A stretch of 64,000 nt of DNA. Source: an uncultured Eubacteriales bacterium (lineage in GTDB: Bacteria > Bacillota > Clostridia > Oscillospirales > Acutalibacteraceae). Location of the stretch: NCBI GenBank assembly GCA_934454655.1, contig CAKSFK010000010.1:1-64000 (forward strand), read 5' to 3'. Position 1 is the stretch's first letter. The number at the start of each line of letters is the position of its first letter. Below are positions 44,227 through 53,112 of this stretch, piece after piece. Under the pieces are notes generated by a model, which saw nothing but the letters and a program-made list of their open reading frames with translations, had not been told where the DNA came from and made no database searches. The position numbers were made by a program, and so were the translations under genes.

Positions 44227-44943
44227 GGAATCATATTTTATGTTGATGAAAAAATATTTATCATCATGGCAAGACATATTTGATTTATTATTTATTTGTA
44301 ACTTTAGGTGTGCTGTATCTGTTTTATACAGTTGATAGATATGCCTCTCAGTTTCAAAATCGCGACTATATTTCTCTATTGATCGTTTTTGCTTTCCTTA
44401 TAGTGGGAATAGTTTTTAATATCATTGATAATCATATTAAGATCGTATGGCTGACTGTGGCAATTGCAATGATTCTTTTTTATATTTATTACTGCAATAT
44501 GGTGTGTCAGCTTGGTGTGTTAACAGAGCTTTTGAGGTTCATAAATCATCGTTAAAAAGAAAAGCATATATTCTTATTCTTGATGTGAATAACTTTAAAA
44601 AAATAAATGATACGTTTGGTAATACCTTGGGGGACTCTTGTTTAAAAACCATAGCATCGGTCATACGGAAAGTGTAAAAAAATACGGACGAAGTTATCGT
44701 ATAGGCGGAGACGATTTCTGTGTTATTATAGATAGGAAATTCAATTTCTGTAATATTAACATTGAAGATTTGAACTCAAAACTACACGAAAAACCTTTAA
44801 GACAACGCCGGGAAAGTGAGAAAATACCCTCTGTTGCCATCGGGTACGCGCTTTTCGACCCGAAAACGGTGCAAATATTCGGCGCTATAAAGGGAGCAGA
44901 TGCTCAAATGTATAAGAATAAAAAGCGAATTAAGGGTTTTTAA
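44227..44943 (+). pseudogene. Decayed membrane-bound diguanylate cyclase (GGDEF)
   Basis: Pieces of one protein appear in several frames: GIIFYVDEKIFIIMARHI (from 44227), then YLFVTLGVLYLFYTVDRYAS and two more membrane helices (to 44555), then SSLKRKAYILILDVNNFKKINDTFG (to about 44675), then KKYGRSYRIGGDDFCVIID through DAQMYKNKKRIKGF (to 44943). The active-site motif GGDDF is intact, but at least three frameshifts break the gene, one at an A7 run near 44678. A stop (TGA) follows the first piece. It no longer makes a full enzyme unless the read contains errors. Nothing convincing lies between the tRNA and 44227. Confidence 0.8.
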
Positions 44944-44952
44944 AAAAATTTC

Positions 44953-44981
44953 TTGTATTTGATATTAAAGTTTGCTATAAT
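44953..44981 (+). promoter_or_regulatory. Promoter of the c-di-GMP riboswitch operon
   Basis: TTGTAT, 17 bases, perfect TATAAT. The transcript would begin near 44988, right at the 5' end of the aptamer. Confidence 0.75.
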
Positions 44982-44984
44982 GAT

Positions 44985-45060
44985 AAAAAATACAGGCAAA
45001 CCTGTCGAAAGACAGGGACGCAAAGTTAAGTGTCTAACCGGAATTTTCCGTATGATTGAC
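44985..45060 (+). ncRNA. Cyclic di-GMP class I riboswitch (GEMM)
   Basis: AGGCAAACCTGTCGAAAGAC, then AGGGACGCAAAG, is the conserved first helix of the class I aptamer, with the GCAAAC entry, the GAAA tetraloop and GGGACGCAAAG. A second arm follows (GTGTCTAACCGGAATTTTCCG TATGATTG), containing the conserved CTAA. It sits directly upstream of a terminator and the polymer operon. Aptamer identity is clear; the direction of control is inferred. Confidence 0.92.
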
Positions 45061-45093
45061 TGACCGCACCCGAAATGTGCGGTCAGTTTTTTT
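45060..45093 (+). terminator. Riboswitch expression platform (terminator)
   Basis: CTGACCGCAC/GTGCGGTCAG, a 10-bp perfect stem with a seven-base loop, then seven T. Its 5' arm begins where the aptamer ends (GATTGACTGACC), so ligand binding can compete with the terminator. A c-di-GMP 'on' switch is the simplest reading for a polymer operon. Confidence 0.85.
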
Positions 45094-45107
45094 ATTGAGG
45101 TGATTTT

Positions 45108-45803
45108 TTGAACCGTGTTTTAAGAGAAGAAAAAAAGTTTTTAATCAGTATTGACGAGTTTATTTCCCTATCGCACAAATTAGGAAATATTATGCTTTCA
45201 GATCCGCATAACGGCACTCACGGATACACAATCCGTTCCCTTTATTTTGACACTGTTTACGATCGGGATTATTTTGAAAAGCAGGCGGGCGTTGAGTTGC
45301 GGCGCAAAATACGGCTTCGTTGTTATGATCCGAAAGCGGATTACGCTATGCTTGAAATAAAACAAAAGCAAGGGGCAAATCAGCTAAAGCGTTCGCTTAA
45401 ATTAAAACGCGAGGACGCCGTTCGACTGACTTTGGGAGACTACTCACCGTTGCTTTCATATTCCGAGCCCTTTGCCGCCGAATGTTATGCTTTGATGAAT
45501 ACCAAATGCTATTTGCCGAAAACCATTGTGGAATACAATCGTAAGGCATATATCGCAAAAGAAAACAAAATAAGAGTAACCTTCGACAATCATATTGTTT
45601 CTACGGAAAGCTGTTTTGATTTATTCAGCGAAAATCTGAATATGAATCCTGTGCTCGACCCATATAATGTGGTGCTTGAGGTGAAATTCAACGGTTTTTT
45701 GCTTGAATATATAAAGCGGATGATAAATCCCGTTAACAGAAGCGAGCTTTCAGTCAGTAAATATGTTTTAGCCAGACAGAACGGTTATCAAACAAGATTA
45801 TAG
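45108..45803 (+). CDS. VTC-domain protein (polyphosphate polymerase-like)
   Basis: 231 residues, entirely a VTC/CYTH-type tunnel domain: YTIRSLYFDTVYD, LRRKIRLRCYD, AMLEIKQKQ, QLKRSLKLKRED, TIVEYNRKAYIAKENKIRVTFDNHI and VVLEVKFNG provide the alternating basic and acidic residues that bind triphosphate and metal. In yeast the domain makes polyphosphate; in bacterial clusters with DUF4956 and CotH its product is not established. It starts with TTG at 45108 after GAGGTG. First gene after the riboswitch terminator. Confidence 0.88.
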   Translation: MNRVLREEKKFLISIDEFISLSHKLGNIMLSDPHNGTHGYTIRSLYFDTVYDRDYFEKQAGVELRRKIRLRCYDPKADYAMLEIKQKQGANQLKRSLKLKREDAVRLTLGDYSPLLSYSEPFAAECYALMNTKCYLPKTIVEYNRKAYIAKENKIRVTFDNHIVSTESCFDLFSENLNMNPVLDPYNVVLEVKFNGFLLEYIKRMINPVNRSELSVSKYVLARQNGYQTRL

Positions 45804-45814
45804 GAGAATAAAAA

Positions 45815-46492
45815 ATGAGAGAAAAAATTTACAGTCTTTTTACTAACCCCAGCGATATGACATGGCAACAAATTTTAATGAATATATCCGCAGCCGCAGT
45901 TCTCGGAATGTTTATTTTTGTTTCTTATTTAATATCGCACAGAGGGACTATTTACAGCAAAAAATTTAATGCTTCGCTTGTTATTTTGACGGTGCTTACA
46001 GGCACGGTTATGACCGTTATCGGAAATAACATAGCGTTATCCCTCGGTATGGTCGGAGCATTGTCTATTGTACGTTTCAGAACAGCTATTAAAGATTCCC
46101 GTGATACGGTATATATTTTTTGGGCAATCATAATAGGTATTTGCTGCGGTGTCGGGGATTATTTGGTAGCATCAATAGGAAGTGCGGTTACCTTTTTCGT
46201 TATATTTATTCTCGGTTGTATTAAAAGCGATAACCGTATTCTCTTAATAGTGCGCGCCGACCGTGCCAAACAGCCCATGATTAAATCACAGGTTTACAAG
46301 CTGTTTTCCGGAAAAGCAATTCTAAGAGTAGAAAACACTACTCAGGATACCGTAGAGTTAATATATGAGCTGACGCAAAAAATGGTTAGAAAAGCAGAAA
46401 AAGGCGAAATTAATATTGCTGACAGCATATATAAACTTGAAAATATAGAATATGTTAATTTGGTAATGCAGAACGATGAAATATCCAACTGA
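45815..46492 (+). CDS. DUF4956 membrane protein
   Basis: 225 residues. Three or four membrane helices lie in the first 150 residues, with the family block GTVMTVIGNNIALSLGMVGALSIVRFRTAIKDSRDTVYIFWAIIIGICCGVGDY. A cytoplasmic C-terminal part of about 75 residues follows. The family nearly always accompanies VTC-domain proteins, which suggests a membrane channel or anchor for the VTC product. It is 11 bases after the VTC gene with AGGAG before the ATG. Confidence 0.9.
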   Translation: MREKIYSLFTNPSDMTWQQILMNISAAAVLGMFIFVSYLISHRGTIYSKKFNASLVILTVLTGTVMTVIGNNIALSLGMVGALSIVRFRTAIKDSRDTVYIFWAIIIGICCGVGDYLVASIGSAVTFFVIFILGCIKSDNRILLIVRADRAKQPMIKSQVYKLFSGKAILRVENTTQDTVELIYELTQKMVRKAEKGEINIADSIYKLENIEYVNLVMQNDEISN

Positions 46493-46506
46493 CGGAGGAT
46501 TTTCAG

Positions 46507-48000
46507 ATGAAATATAAATTTATCGGGGCGATTGTGTGCATTGCAATATTGCTTGTGGGTTCTCTTAATTGGAATTTGCTGTTCGGTCTTACAACCGAAA
46601 AACGCGTTCATCAGCATTTATCTTATGTGCCAAAACAAAAATGCGAGCAAACCCATAATGCCGGCGAGCTTTGCACTCACCTCCCGCTTATTTCTATTGA
46701 TACAAACGGTCAGGAAATACCGGGAAAAGGAATGAAAGACGAAAACGGAAGACACACCGGATTTTCCTCCACTCCCGACGGAAACGACCGAATAACTGCC
46801 TCTATGCGGATTATGGATTCGGAATCCGAATATAATCATACTTCCGATGAATCTACGGTTTCAAGCGATGTAATTATTCATGTGCGCGGTAACAGCTCGA
46901 GATTTTTTGAAAAATCAGGTTATCGCATTAAGCTTATTGATAAGAATGGGAACAATAATCCTCAGTCACTGCTCGGAATGGATAAACACCAGGACTGGGT
47001 GTTGCACGGGCCTTACCTTGATAAAACACTGATACGCAACTATATGATGTATAACTTATCGGGAGAAATTATGGACTATGCGCCGAATGTGCGTTTTTGT
47101 GAGGTTGTTATCAACGGCGAATATGAGGGAGTATATGTTTTGACCGAGCTGATTACAGCAGGCAAAGACGGTGCAAGGCTTAATATGTCGGTTGACGCTA
47201 AGGATAATACCTACACCGGTTACCTTTTAAGATTGGACCGACAAAACGACATTGAATCCGACCGTGTAAATAACCTGACTGAATATACTCTAAGAGCAGA
47301 CAGGGATTTAAAATTAGAGGTTGAATATCCCGGACCGCAGAAACTGAACGAAACGCTTAAAAGATCTATTGAAACCGACTTCTCACGCTTTGAAAAGGCG
47401 CTTTATTCATATGATTTCAACAACAAAAAATACGGCTATAAAAATTATATTGATGTTGATTCGTTCGTCTCGTATTTTATCATTCACGAGCTTGTTGTAA
47501 ACTATGACGCCGGATCTTATTCCACCTATATTTATAAGGATACAAGCGGAAAATACAAGATGTGCGTTTGGGACTTTAATAATGCTTGTGACAATTATCA
47601 AGAACAAAGCGTTATGACGGTACAGCATTTTGAAATTCAAAACAAATTATGGTTCGCTATGCTGATGAAAGATGAAGATTTTGTTGAAAGTGTTATAAGC
47701 AAATATCGGTCTTTACGAAAAACTGTATTCAGCGATAAATATTTAGAAGAATATATTGACGGGGTTATTGAATTTTTAGGACCGGCAATAGAACGGAACA
47801 ACAAACGATGGGCTTCGTCTTTCAGCGATGATACGCTTCTTGAGCCCGAAGGCAGAAATCTTCATTCGTATGACGAGGCAGTAATGCAGCTAAAAACATT
47901 TTTCAGTGTGCGTACAGCTTGGCTTGACGATAACATTGAAACACTTAAACAATACAGTGCGTCATCAAAAATCAAGAAATACACCGAGGTAACAGATTAG
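46507..48000 (+). CDS. CotH-type secreted protein kinase
   Basis: 497 residues with an N-terminal membrane helix (about 4-22), so extracytoplasmic. CotH landmarks: VIIHVRGNSSRFFEKSGYRIKLID, DWVLHGPYLDKTLIRNYMMYNLS, CEVVINGEYEGVYVLTELI and KMCVWDFNNACDNY, where the last Asp binds metal in the atypical kinase fold. In Bacillus, CotH phosphorylates spore coat proteins; here the target is unknown. GGAGG precedes the ATG. In this setting it may modify an external protein that carries the polymer. Confidence 0.9.
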   Translation: MKYKFIGAIVCIAILLVGSLNWNLLFGLTTEKRVHQHLSYVPKQKCEQTHNAGELCTHLPLISIDTNGQEIPGKGMKDENGRHTGFSSTPDGNDRITASMRIMDSESEYNHTSDESTVSSDVIIHVRGNSSRFFEKSGYRIKLIDKNGNNNPQSLLGMDKHQDWVLHGPYLDKTLIRNYMMYNLSGEIMDYAPNVRFCEVVINGEYEGVYVLTELITAGKDGARLNMSVDAKDNTYTGYLLRLDRQNDIESDRVNNLTEYTLRADRDLKLEVEYPGPQKLNETLKRSIETDFSRFEKALYSYDFNNKKYGYKNYIDVDSFVSYFIIHELVVNYDAGSYSTYIYKDTSGKYKMCVWDFNNACDNYQEQSVMTVQHFEIQNKLWFAMLMKDEDFVESVISKYRSLRKTVFSDKYLEEYIDGVIEFLGPAIERNNKRWASSFSDDTLLEPEGRNLHSYDEAVMQLKTFFSVRTAWLDDNIETLKQYSASSKIKKYTEVTD

Positions 48001-48012
48001 AAAGGAGCATAT

Positions 48013-50205
48013 ATGAAAAAATTTATTATTATTGTTCTATGTATTGCTCTTTTATTTGTCGGTGTTGATGCCGCTTACTACCGTTTAGGAGTATATATCG
48101 ACCTTAACCCTTCAAAAGAAGTGAAAACCTTTGTGAAAACAAAGGAAAACAAAATTCTGCTTAACAGCGGAAAAGGATATAATGAATTTGAAATAAAAGG
48201 TGTTAACTTAGGCTCGGGTGAGCCGGGCGAATGGTCTACGGATTTCAGCATAGACAAAGAAACCTATAAGAGATGGTTTAAATATATAAAAGAAATGGGT
48301 GCTAACACTATTCGTGTTTACACCATTCAGAACGATACCTTTTATAACGCATTTTATGAATATAACTATCAAAATCCGGATCCTCTTTATATGATTCACG
48401 GAGTGTGGGTAAACGATTATGTTCAGAATTCCCACAGAGACGCTTATGATAAAGACTTTTACACCACCTTTTCCCGTGACAGCATTACCATGATTGATGT
48501 TATTCACGGAAAGAAAAAGCTTTCCTTAGGGCGCGTTGCCAGCGCCGGTCACGGAACATACCGCAAGGATGTTTCAGAGTGGGTTATCGGCTATATTCTC
48601 GGTGTTGAATGGGACGATGTTACGGTAGCCTATACAGATGAAACCTATAAGAATATGACGGAGTATACGTCTTTTAAAGGAGAATATCTTTATACGGCAG
48701 AAAATGCCTCAGTTTTTGAAACGCTTTTGTGCAAGCTTGGAAATCATTTGATAGGTTATGAAACAAAACGCTATAAAACGCAAAAGCTGATTGCCTTTTC
48801 AAATTGGCCGACAACCGATCCTTTTAAATATCCCGAAACTGTAAAAAACTTATATATGAAATGCGCCTATGTGGATGTTGAGCATATTAAAACAACCGAC
48901 AAGTTGCTTACAGGACAATTTGCCTCATATCATGTTTATCCTTACTATCCCGATTATCTTAATTGGACCGACGATTGGAGCTTTTCGGATATCACCGACA
49001 AAACTCAGTTTTATGACGGTGAAGAATTAAATACCTACCGAGCATACTTAAGTATGCTTACCTCGCACCATACAATTCCCGTAGTAATTTCTGAATTCGG
49101 TGTTTCAACAGGCAGAGGAATGGCACACAGAGATTTAAACACGAACCGAAATCAAGGCAATATGTCCGAAAAGGATCAAGGACAGGCGCTTATTCGGTGC
49201 TATGAAGATATAATGGCTGCAGGATGTGCGGGTTCTTGCGTGTTTTCGTGGCAAGACGAATGGTTCAAGCGCACTTGGAATACTATGTATGCCGTAAATT
49301 TAACCCGAAATCCTTATTGGTCGGATTATCAAACAAACGAGCAGTATTTCGGACTTCTTTCCTTTGACCCCGGGAAAGAAAAATCCGTTTGTTATGCAGA
49401 CGGAGATATTTCGGAATGGTCGGGAGAAAAGCCTGTAGTACAATCGGGTGATATGTCTGTAAGTATCCGTTATGATGAGCGGTTTATGTATTTTCTAATC
49501 TATAAGAAAAACCTTGATTTTGAAAATGACAAAATATTTATTCCTATTGATACCACACCGAAATCCGGCAGTAATTACTGTGAGAACTTTGGCTTGAAGT
49601 TTGATAAGGCAGCGGATTTTGTCCTTGTAATCAATGGGAAAGACAACAGTCGGCTTATGGTTCAGGAACGATATGAAGTACTGCGATCTACCTATTCGCA
49701 AAATCTTAAAGGCTTTGATACCTATCTTGTTGATAATGTTCCCGATAAGAACTCCTCAAAATTTGTAAATATTGATATGATCCTTGAAATTTTCAATGTC
49801 ACGGAAGAACAGCGACACAGTAATCTCTTTAATTTCGGTGAGCCTTCATTTGAAACCGGAAAGCTGAGATACGGAAACGCCAACCCGGATTCTGCCGACT
49901 TTGACTCGCTTGCCGATTTTGCCCAAAGCGGAGATTATATAGAAGTGAAATTGCCGTGGCAGCTGCTTAATTTCTCCGATCCGTCTAAAATGGAAATCCT
50001 CGATGATTATTACAGCGGAAATTACGGAATTAAATTTATAAATATCAATAAAATGAATATTGGAATTATGACCGAAAGCGGTAACCGCTGCCATCTTTCA
50101 TCCTTTGAACTGAAGGGGTGGAGCAACAAAGTGACTTATCACGAAAGGCTTAAGAATTCCTATTATCTATTACAAAGTTATTGGAACAAAGAGGTGTCGC
50201 CGTGA
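48013..50205 (+). CDS. Membrane-anchored glycoside hydrolase-like TIM barrel with CBM9-like C-terminus
   Basis: 730 residues. One N-terminal membrane helix (about 5-22); a barrel from about 45 to 450 with VNLGSGEPGEWSTDFSI, MGANTIRVYTI, WVIGYILGVEWDD and HTIPVVISEFGVSTGRGMAH, where SEFG is the expected catalytic nucleophile of clan GH-A enzymes and the Glu of LGVEW a possible acid/base. From about 460 the sequence YADGDISEW and a beta-rich end resemble CBM9-like domains. It may trim or transfer the polymer made by the GT2 enzyme, as hydrolases do in cellulose-type operons. No close family name can be given. Confidence 0.75.
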   Translation: MKKFIIIVLCIALLFVGVDAAYYRLGVYIDLNPSKEVKTFVKTKENKILLNSGKGYNEFEIKGVNLGSGEPGEWSTDFSIDKETYKRWFKYIKEMGANTIRVYTIQNDTFYNAFYEYNYQNPDPLYMIHGVWVNDYVQNSHRDAYDKDFYTTFSRDSITMIDVIHGKKKLSLGRVASAGHGTYRKDVSEWVIGYILGVEWDDVTVAYTDETYKNMTEYTSFKGEYLYTAENASVFETLLCKLGNHLIGYETKRYKTQKLIAFSNWPTTDPFKYPETVKNLYMKCAYVDVEHIKTTDKLLTGQFASYHVYPYYPDYLNWTDDWSFSDITDKTQFYDGEELNTYRAYLSMLTSHHTIPVVISEFGVSTGRGMAHRDLNTNRNQGNMSEKDQGQALIRCYEDIMAAGCAGSCVFSWQDEWFKRTWNTMYAVNLTRNPYWSDYQTNEQYFGLLSFDPGKEKSVCYADGDISEWSGEKPVVQSGDMSVSIRYDERFMYFLIYKKNLDFENDKIFIPIDTTPKSGSNYCENFGLKFDKAADFVLVINGKDNSRLMVQERYEVLRSTYSQNLKGFDTYLVDNVPDKNSSKFVNIDMILEIFNVTEEQRHSNLFNFGEPSFETGKLRYGNANPDSADFDSLADFAQSGDYIEVKLPWQLLNFSDPSKMEILDDYYSGNYGIKFININKMNIGIMTESGNRCHLSSFELKGWSNKVTYHERLKNSYYLLQSYWNKEVSP

Positions 50206-51311
50206 GAGTAGAAATAATGCTGTATATCTATCTGTTTGTATGCGGAGCAATGATTATTTTTAATATAATCACTGCGCTTTTATTTCGCAAAAGCGAACGA
50301 AAGACGGAAAAAGTGAGCAAAAATCTGCGTTATGAGGTTGTGCTCCGGCTTAAAGCTGCGGAGGCAGGCTCCCCTATTGACAAAAACCATAAGCTATATC
50401 TGAGCCGGAAATTACGAAAAGTCGGGAATATGATAGCCTTTGACAAAATGTTGGCGGCTGAATATATAAGCCACCCGCAGGAAATTCGCAATTATTTGCA
50501 TAGTCTTGACGAGGTTTTTATATCACTTATGGCATATTATATGAAGCGAAACAGAATTGAAGCCGCCTATTTCCCCTATATTATAAAAAAATACCGAGTA
50601 ATTGCATACCGTTCCTTTTATAGCCTTGAGGGGGCTTTACTTGAGCTTTTGAACGAACCGAGCATTTACTGCCGTGAAAATGCTATGCAGGCGCTTTACA
50701 CTACGGGCGATGTTGACTGTATTATAAAAGCTATTAAAACAATTGACCGTAGTGATCTATTCTATCACCGAAAGCTGTTATCCGACGGTCTTTTGAATTT
50801 TGCCGGCAGCGGTAATACTTTGGGCAAAAAAATCGTTGAAAATTTTTTTGATTTTTCAGTAGGAATGCAAGGGACATTACTTGATTATTTGCGCTTTTCA
50901 GGCAGTGAGTACCAAAAGTTTGCATTATCGCTTTTGATAAACGAGGATTTGAATGATGAAATACGCTATGCGGCAATCCGATATCTCGGCAAATATCCGT
51001 TTTCAAAGGCGTATGAAGCGCTGTGCGGTCTTGCTGAGGAGAACTCAGAGCAAAAGTGGGAATATGCCGCTATTGCTTCAACCGCTCTCGGTTCATATCC
51101 GTGTGAAAACACCGTACATATTTTAAAGAAAAATCTGTATAGCCGAAACTGGTATGTACGGCTCAATTCGGCGGCGAGTTTGAAAAATCTCGGAATTACA
51201 TATTCGGAATTAAGCGATATTATAGACGGAAACGACCGCTATGCTTCGGAAATTATCAGGTATTGTCTGCAACGGGATTATTCGGGTGAAAAGGAGGCGG
51301 TTCATATATGA
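50202..51311 (+). CDS. Membrane-anchored HEAT-repeat protein
   Basis: About 369 residues from the GTG at 50202, which overlaps the previous stop (GTGA) and follows AGAGGTG. One N-terminal helix (IMLYIYLFVCGAMIIFNIITALLF) then an all-alpha body with HEAT-like repeats, for example LLELLNEPSIYCRENAMQALYTTGDVDCIIKAI, LSLLINEDLNDEIRYAAIRYLGKYPFSKAYEALCGLA and WYVRLNSAASLKNLG. Such proteins act as scaffolds. The start and stop overlaps on both sides suggest a fixed partner of the glycosyltransferase encoded next. Confidence 0.82.
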   Translation: MRVEIMLYIYLFVCGAMIIFNIITALLFRKSERKTEKVSKNLRYEVVLRLKAAEAGSPIDKNHKLYLSRKLRKVGNMIAFDKMLAAEYISHPQEIRNYLHSLDEVFISLMAYYMKRNRIEAAYFPYIIKKYRVIAYRSFYSLEGALLELLNEPSIYCRENAMQALYTTGDVDCIIKAIKTIDRSDLFYHRKLLSDGLLNFAGSGNTLGKKIVENFFDFSVGMQGTLLDYLRFSGSEYQKFALSLLINEDLNDEIRYAAIRYLGKYPFSKAYEALCGLAEENSEQKWEYAAIASTALGSYPCENTVHILKKNLYSRNWYVRLNSAASLKNLGITYSELSDIIDGNDRYASEIIRYCLQRDYSGEKEAVHI

Positions 51312-52711
51312 TAGAAGCAATAGATATATTCCTAAAAGCCGTCGGTGTGTTTTTTATTATTTATATGATTGGTTATTCAACCTTTTTGTTTCTGTCTGTT
51401 TTGGTAGGATCTTCTGAGCTTTACAAAGCACATCGCCGAAAATGCCTTAAAAATTTTTTTCCGAACGATTATTTTGTGCCGATTACCATTGTAGTCCCTG
51501 CTTATAACGAAGAAATAACCGTAGTGGAAACGGTTAAGTCCCTGCTTGAGCTTGATTATCGGTCTTACGAAATTATTGTAGTTGATGATGGTTCACGCGA
51601 CGAAACCGCAAAAAAGGTTATTGACGCATTTTCAATGCACCGTGTTTCACGTCCGATTCGCAGACAAATTGAATGTCAGCCAGAGGAATTTATTTATGAA
51701 ACAAGGGATACCCGTGTGCCGCTTACTGTTATACGAAAGAAAAACGGCGGAAAAGCCGACGCACTGAATATGGGTATAAACGCCGCTAATTATCCTTATT
51801 TTATCTGTATGGACGCAGACTCGGTACTTCAGTATGATTCACTTAAAAACATCTCTCAGCCTATTTTAGAAAAACCGAATGTTGTTGCAGTCGGAGGGTT
51901 GATAAGGCTGTCAAACGATGTTGAGCTTGAGAATTGCAGAGTGAAAAAATATCAACTTCCAAAAAATATCATTGCCTGTATGCAAGTGCTTGAATATGAC
52001 CGGTCATTTTTAGCGTCACGCATTATGTTCGATAAATTCAACGGCTCGCTTATTATTTCAGGTGCATTCGGTTTGTTTAAAAAGGATGTTGTAATTGCCG
52101 CCGGAGGTTACAATAACAAAACAATGGGTGAGGATATGGAGCTTGTAGTAAAGCTGCATGAATACTGTACGGTCAATAATATGAAATACACTATCTGCTA
52201 TGCAACCGACGCCATTTGTTGGACGCAGGCTCCCGAAAAGCTGAGCGACTTAAAAAAGCAGCGCAAGCGCTGGCACCTTGGACTGTTTCAAAGTATGATT
52301 AAACACAGAAAAATGCTTTTCAACCCCAAATTCGGTGCGGTAGGTTATATTTCATATTTATATTTTCTGATTTATGAATTACTTTCGCCTTTTATAGAAA
52401 TATTCGGAGTTCTGACAATGCTTTTGGCTTTTGCGATGGATTTGATTAACATTCCGTTTATGGTACTGTTTTTCCTTATCTATGCAGTATTTGGAAGTGT
52501 GTTGTCGCTTACGGCGTTTTTCTCAAGAATTTATACTTCGGATTTGAAAGTAACATTTTCAGACGCGGTTAAAGCCTGCCTTTTGTGTGTTTTTGAAATC
52601 ACATGTCTTAGGTTTGTTTTGGCTTGGGTCAGGGCAACGGCTTTTTTCGGTTATCGCAAGAAAAAACTGCAATGGGGTCGAATTGAACGCAAAAAAATCA
52701 ACTTTAAATAA
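51308..52711 (+). CDS. Processive family 2 glycosyltransferase (polysaccharide synthase-like)
   Basis: 467 residues. An N-terminal helix (about 10-32), then a GT-A domain with ITIVVPAYNEEITVVETVKSLL, IIVVDDGSRDET, KNGGKADALNMGI, CMDADSVL, TMGEDMELVVKLHEY and the QRKRW form of the QxxRW motif that marks processive synthases such as cellulose, hyaluronan and poly-GlcNAc synthases. Four C-terminal membrane helices follow. There is no PilZ domain, so c-di-GMP is not sensed by the enzyme itself. The start overlaps the HEAT gene's stop (ATGA). The sugar cannot be told from sequence. Confidence 0.92.
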   Translation: MIEAIDIFLKAVGVFFIIYMIGYSTFLFLSVLVGSSELYKAHRRKCLKNFFPNDYFVPITIVVPAYNEEITVVETVKSLLELDYRSYEIIVVDDGSRDETAKKVIDAFSMHRVSRPIRRQIECQPEEFIYETRDTRVPLTVIRKKNGGKADALNMGINAANYPYFICMDADSVLQYDSLKNISQPILEKPNVVAVGGLIRLSNDVELENCRVKKYQLPKNIIACMQVLEYDRSFLASRIMFDKFNGSLIISGAFGLFKKDVVIAAGGYNNKTMGEDMELVVKLHEYCTVNNMKYTICYATDAICWTQAPEKLSDLKKQRKRWHLGLFQSMIKHRKMLFNPKFGAVGYISYLYFLIYELLSPFIEIFGVLTMLLAFAMDLINIPFMVLFFLIYAVFGSVLSLTAFFSRIYTSDLKVTFSDAVKACLLCVFEITCLRFVLAWVRATAFFGYRKKKLQWGRIERKKINFK

Positions 52712-52725
52712 GAGGAGAGAAATAT

Positions 52726-53112
52726 ATGGAACTTAAGGATTTAAGAACCGCATTGTTCGGATTTAATAAAAACGATGTTTACGAATACATTTCACAGTTA
52801 AACTATATCTATGAACAAAAGGAAGCGCAAAAAATCAAAGAGCAGAAAGATATATTAGAGGAACTGAATAAAAAGAATGAGGAACTGAATGATTATAATT
52901 CCCGTTTAAATCAAGAAAACACCGATCTTAAAAGAATTAACGATGAATTACAGAAAAAATTTGAATTATCCGACAAAAGGTCAAGCGAATTGGAAAACCA
53001 AATTGAAGAAATTTGCAAAGCGACCGTTTCAGTGCTTGGGGAAGTTAAAGAACAGCTAAATTCGGCCGAAAAAAGAATTTCGGATTTGCGGACGGAGCAA
53101 GGGTATGAATAA
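52726..53112 (+). CDS. DivIVA-like coiled-coil protein
   Basis: 128 residues, nearly all predicted coiled coil (about 28-120). The N-terminus LKDLRTALFGFNKNDVYEYISQL resembles the membrane-binding start of DivIVA/GpsB (a GYDxxEVDxFL pattern). It could place the synthase complex at curved membrane. GAGGAGAG precedes the ATG. Its stop overlaps the EAL gene by eight bases. Confidence 0.75.
   Translation: MELKDLRTALFGFNKNDVYEYISQLNYIYEQKEAQKIKEQKDILEELNKKNEELNDYNSRLNQENTDLKRINDELQKKFELSDKRSSELENQIEEICKATVSVLGEVKEQLNSAEKRISDLRTEQGYE

Noticed and set aside
44227..44943. Functional diguanylate cyclase made by programmed frameshifting
   Set aside because: At least three separate breaks, one with a stop codon, make coordinated frameshifting implausible.
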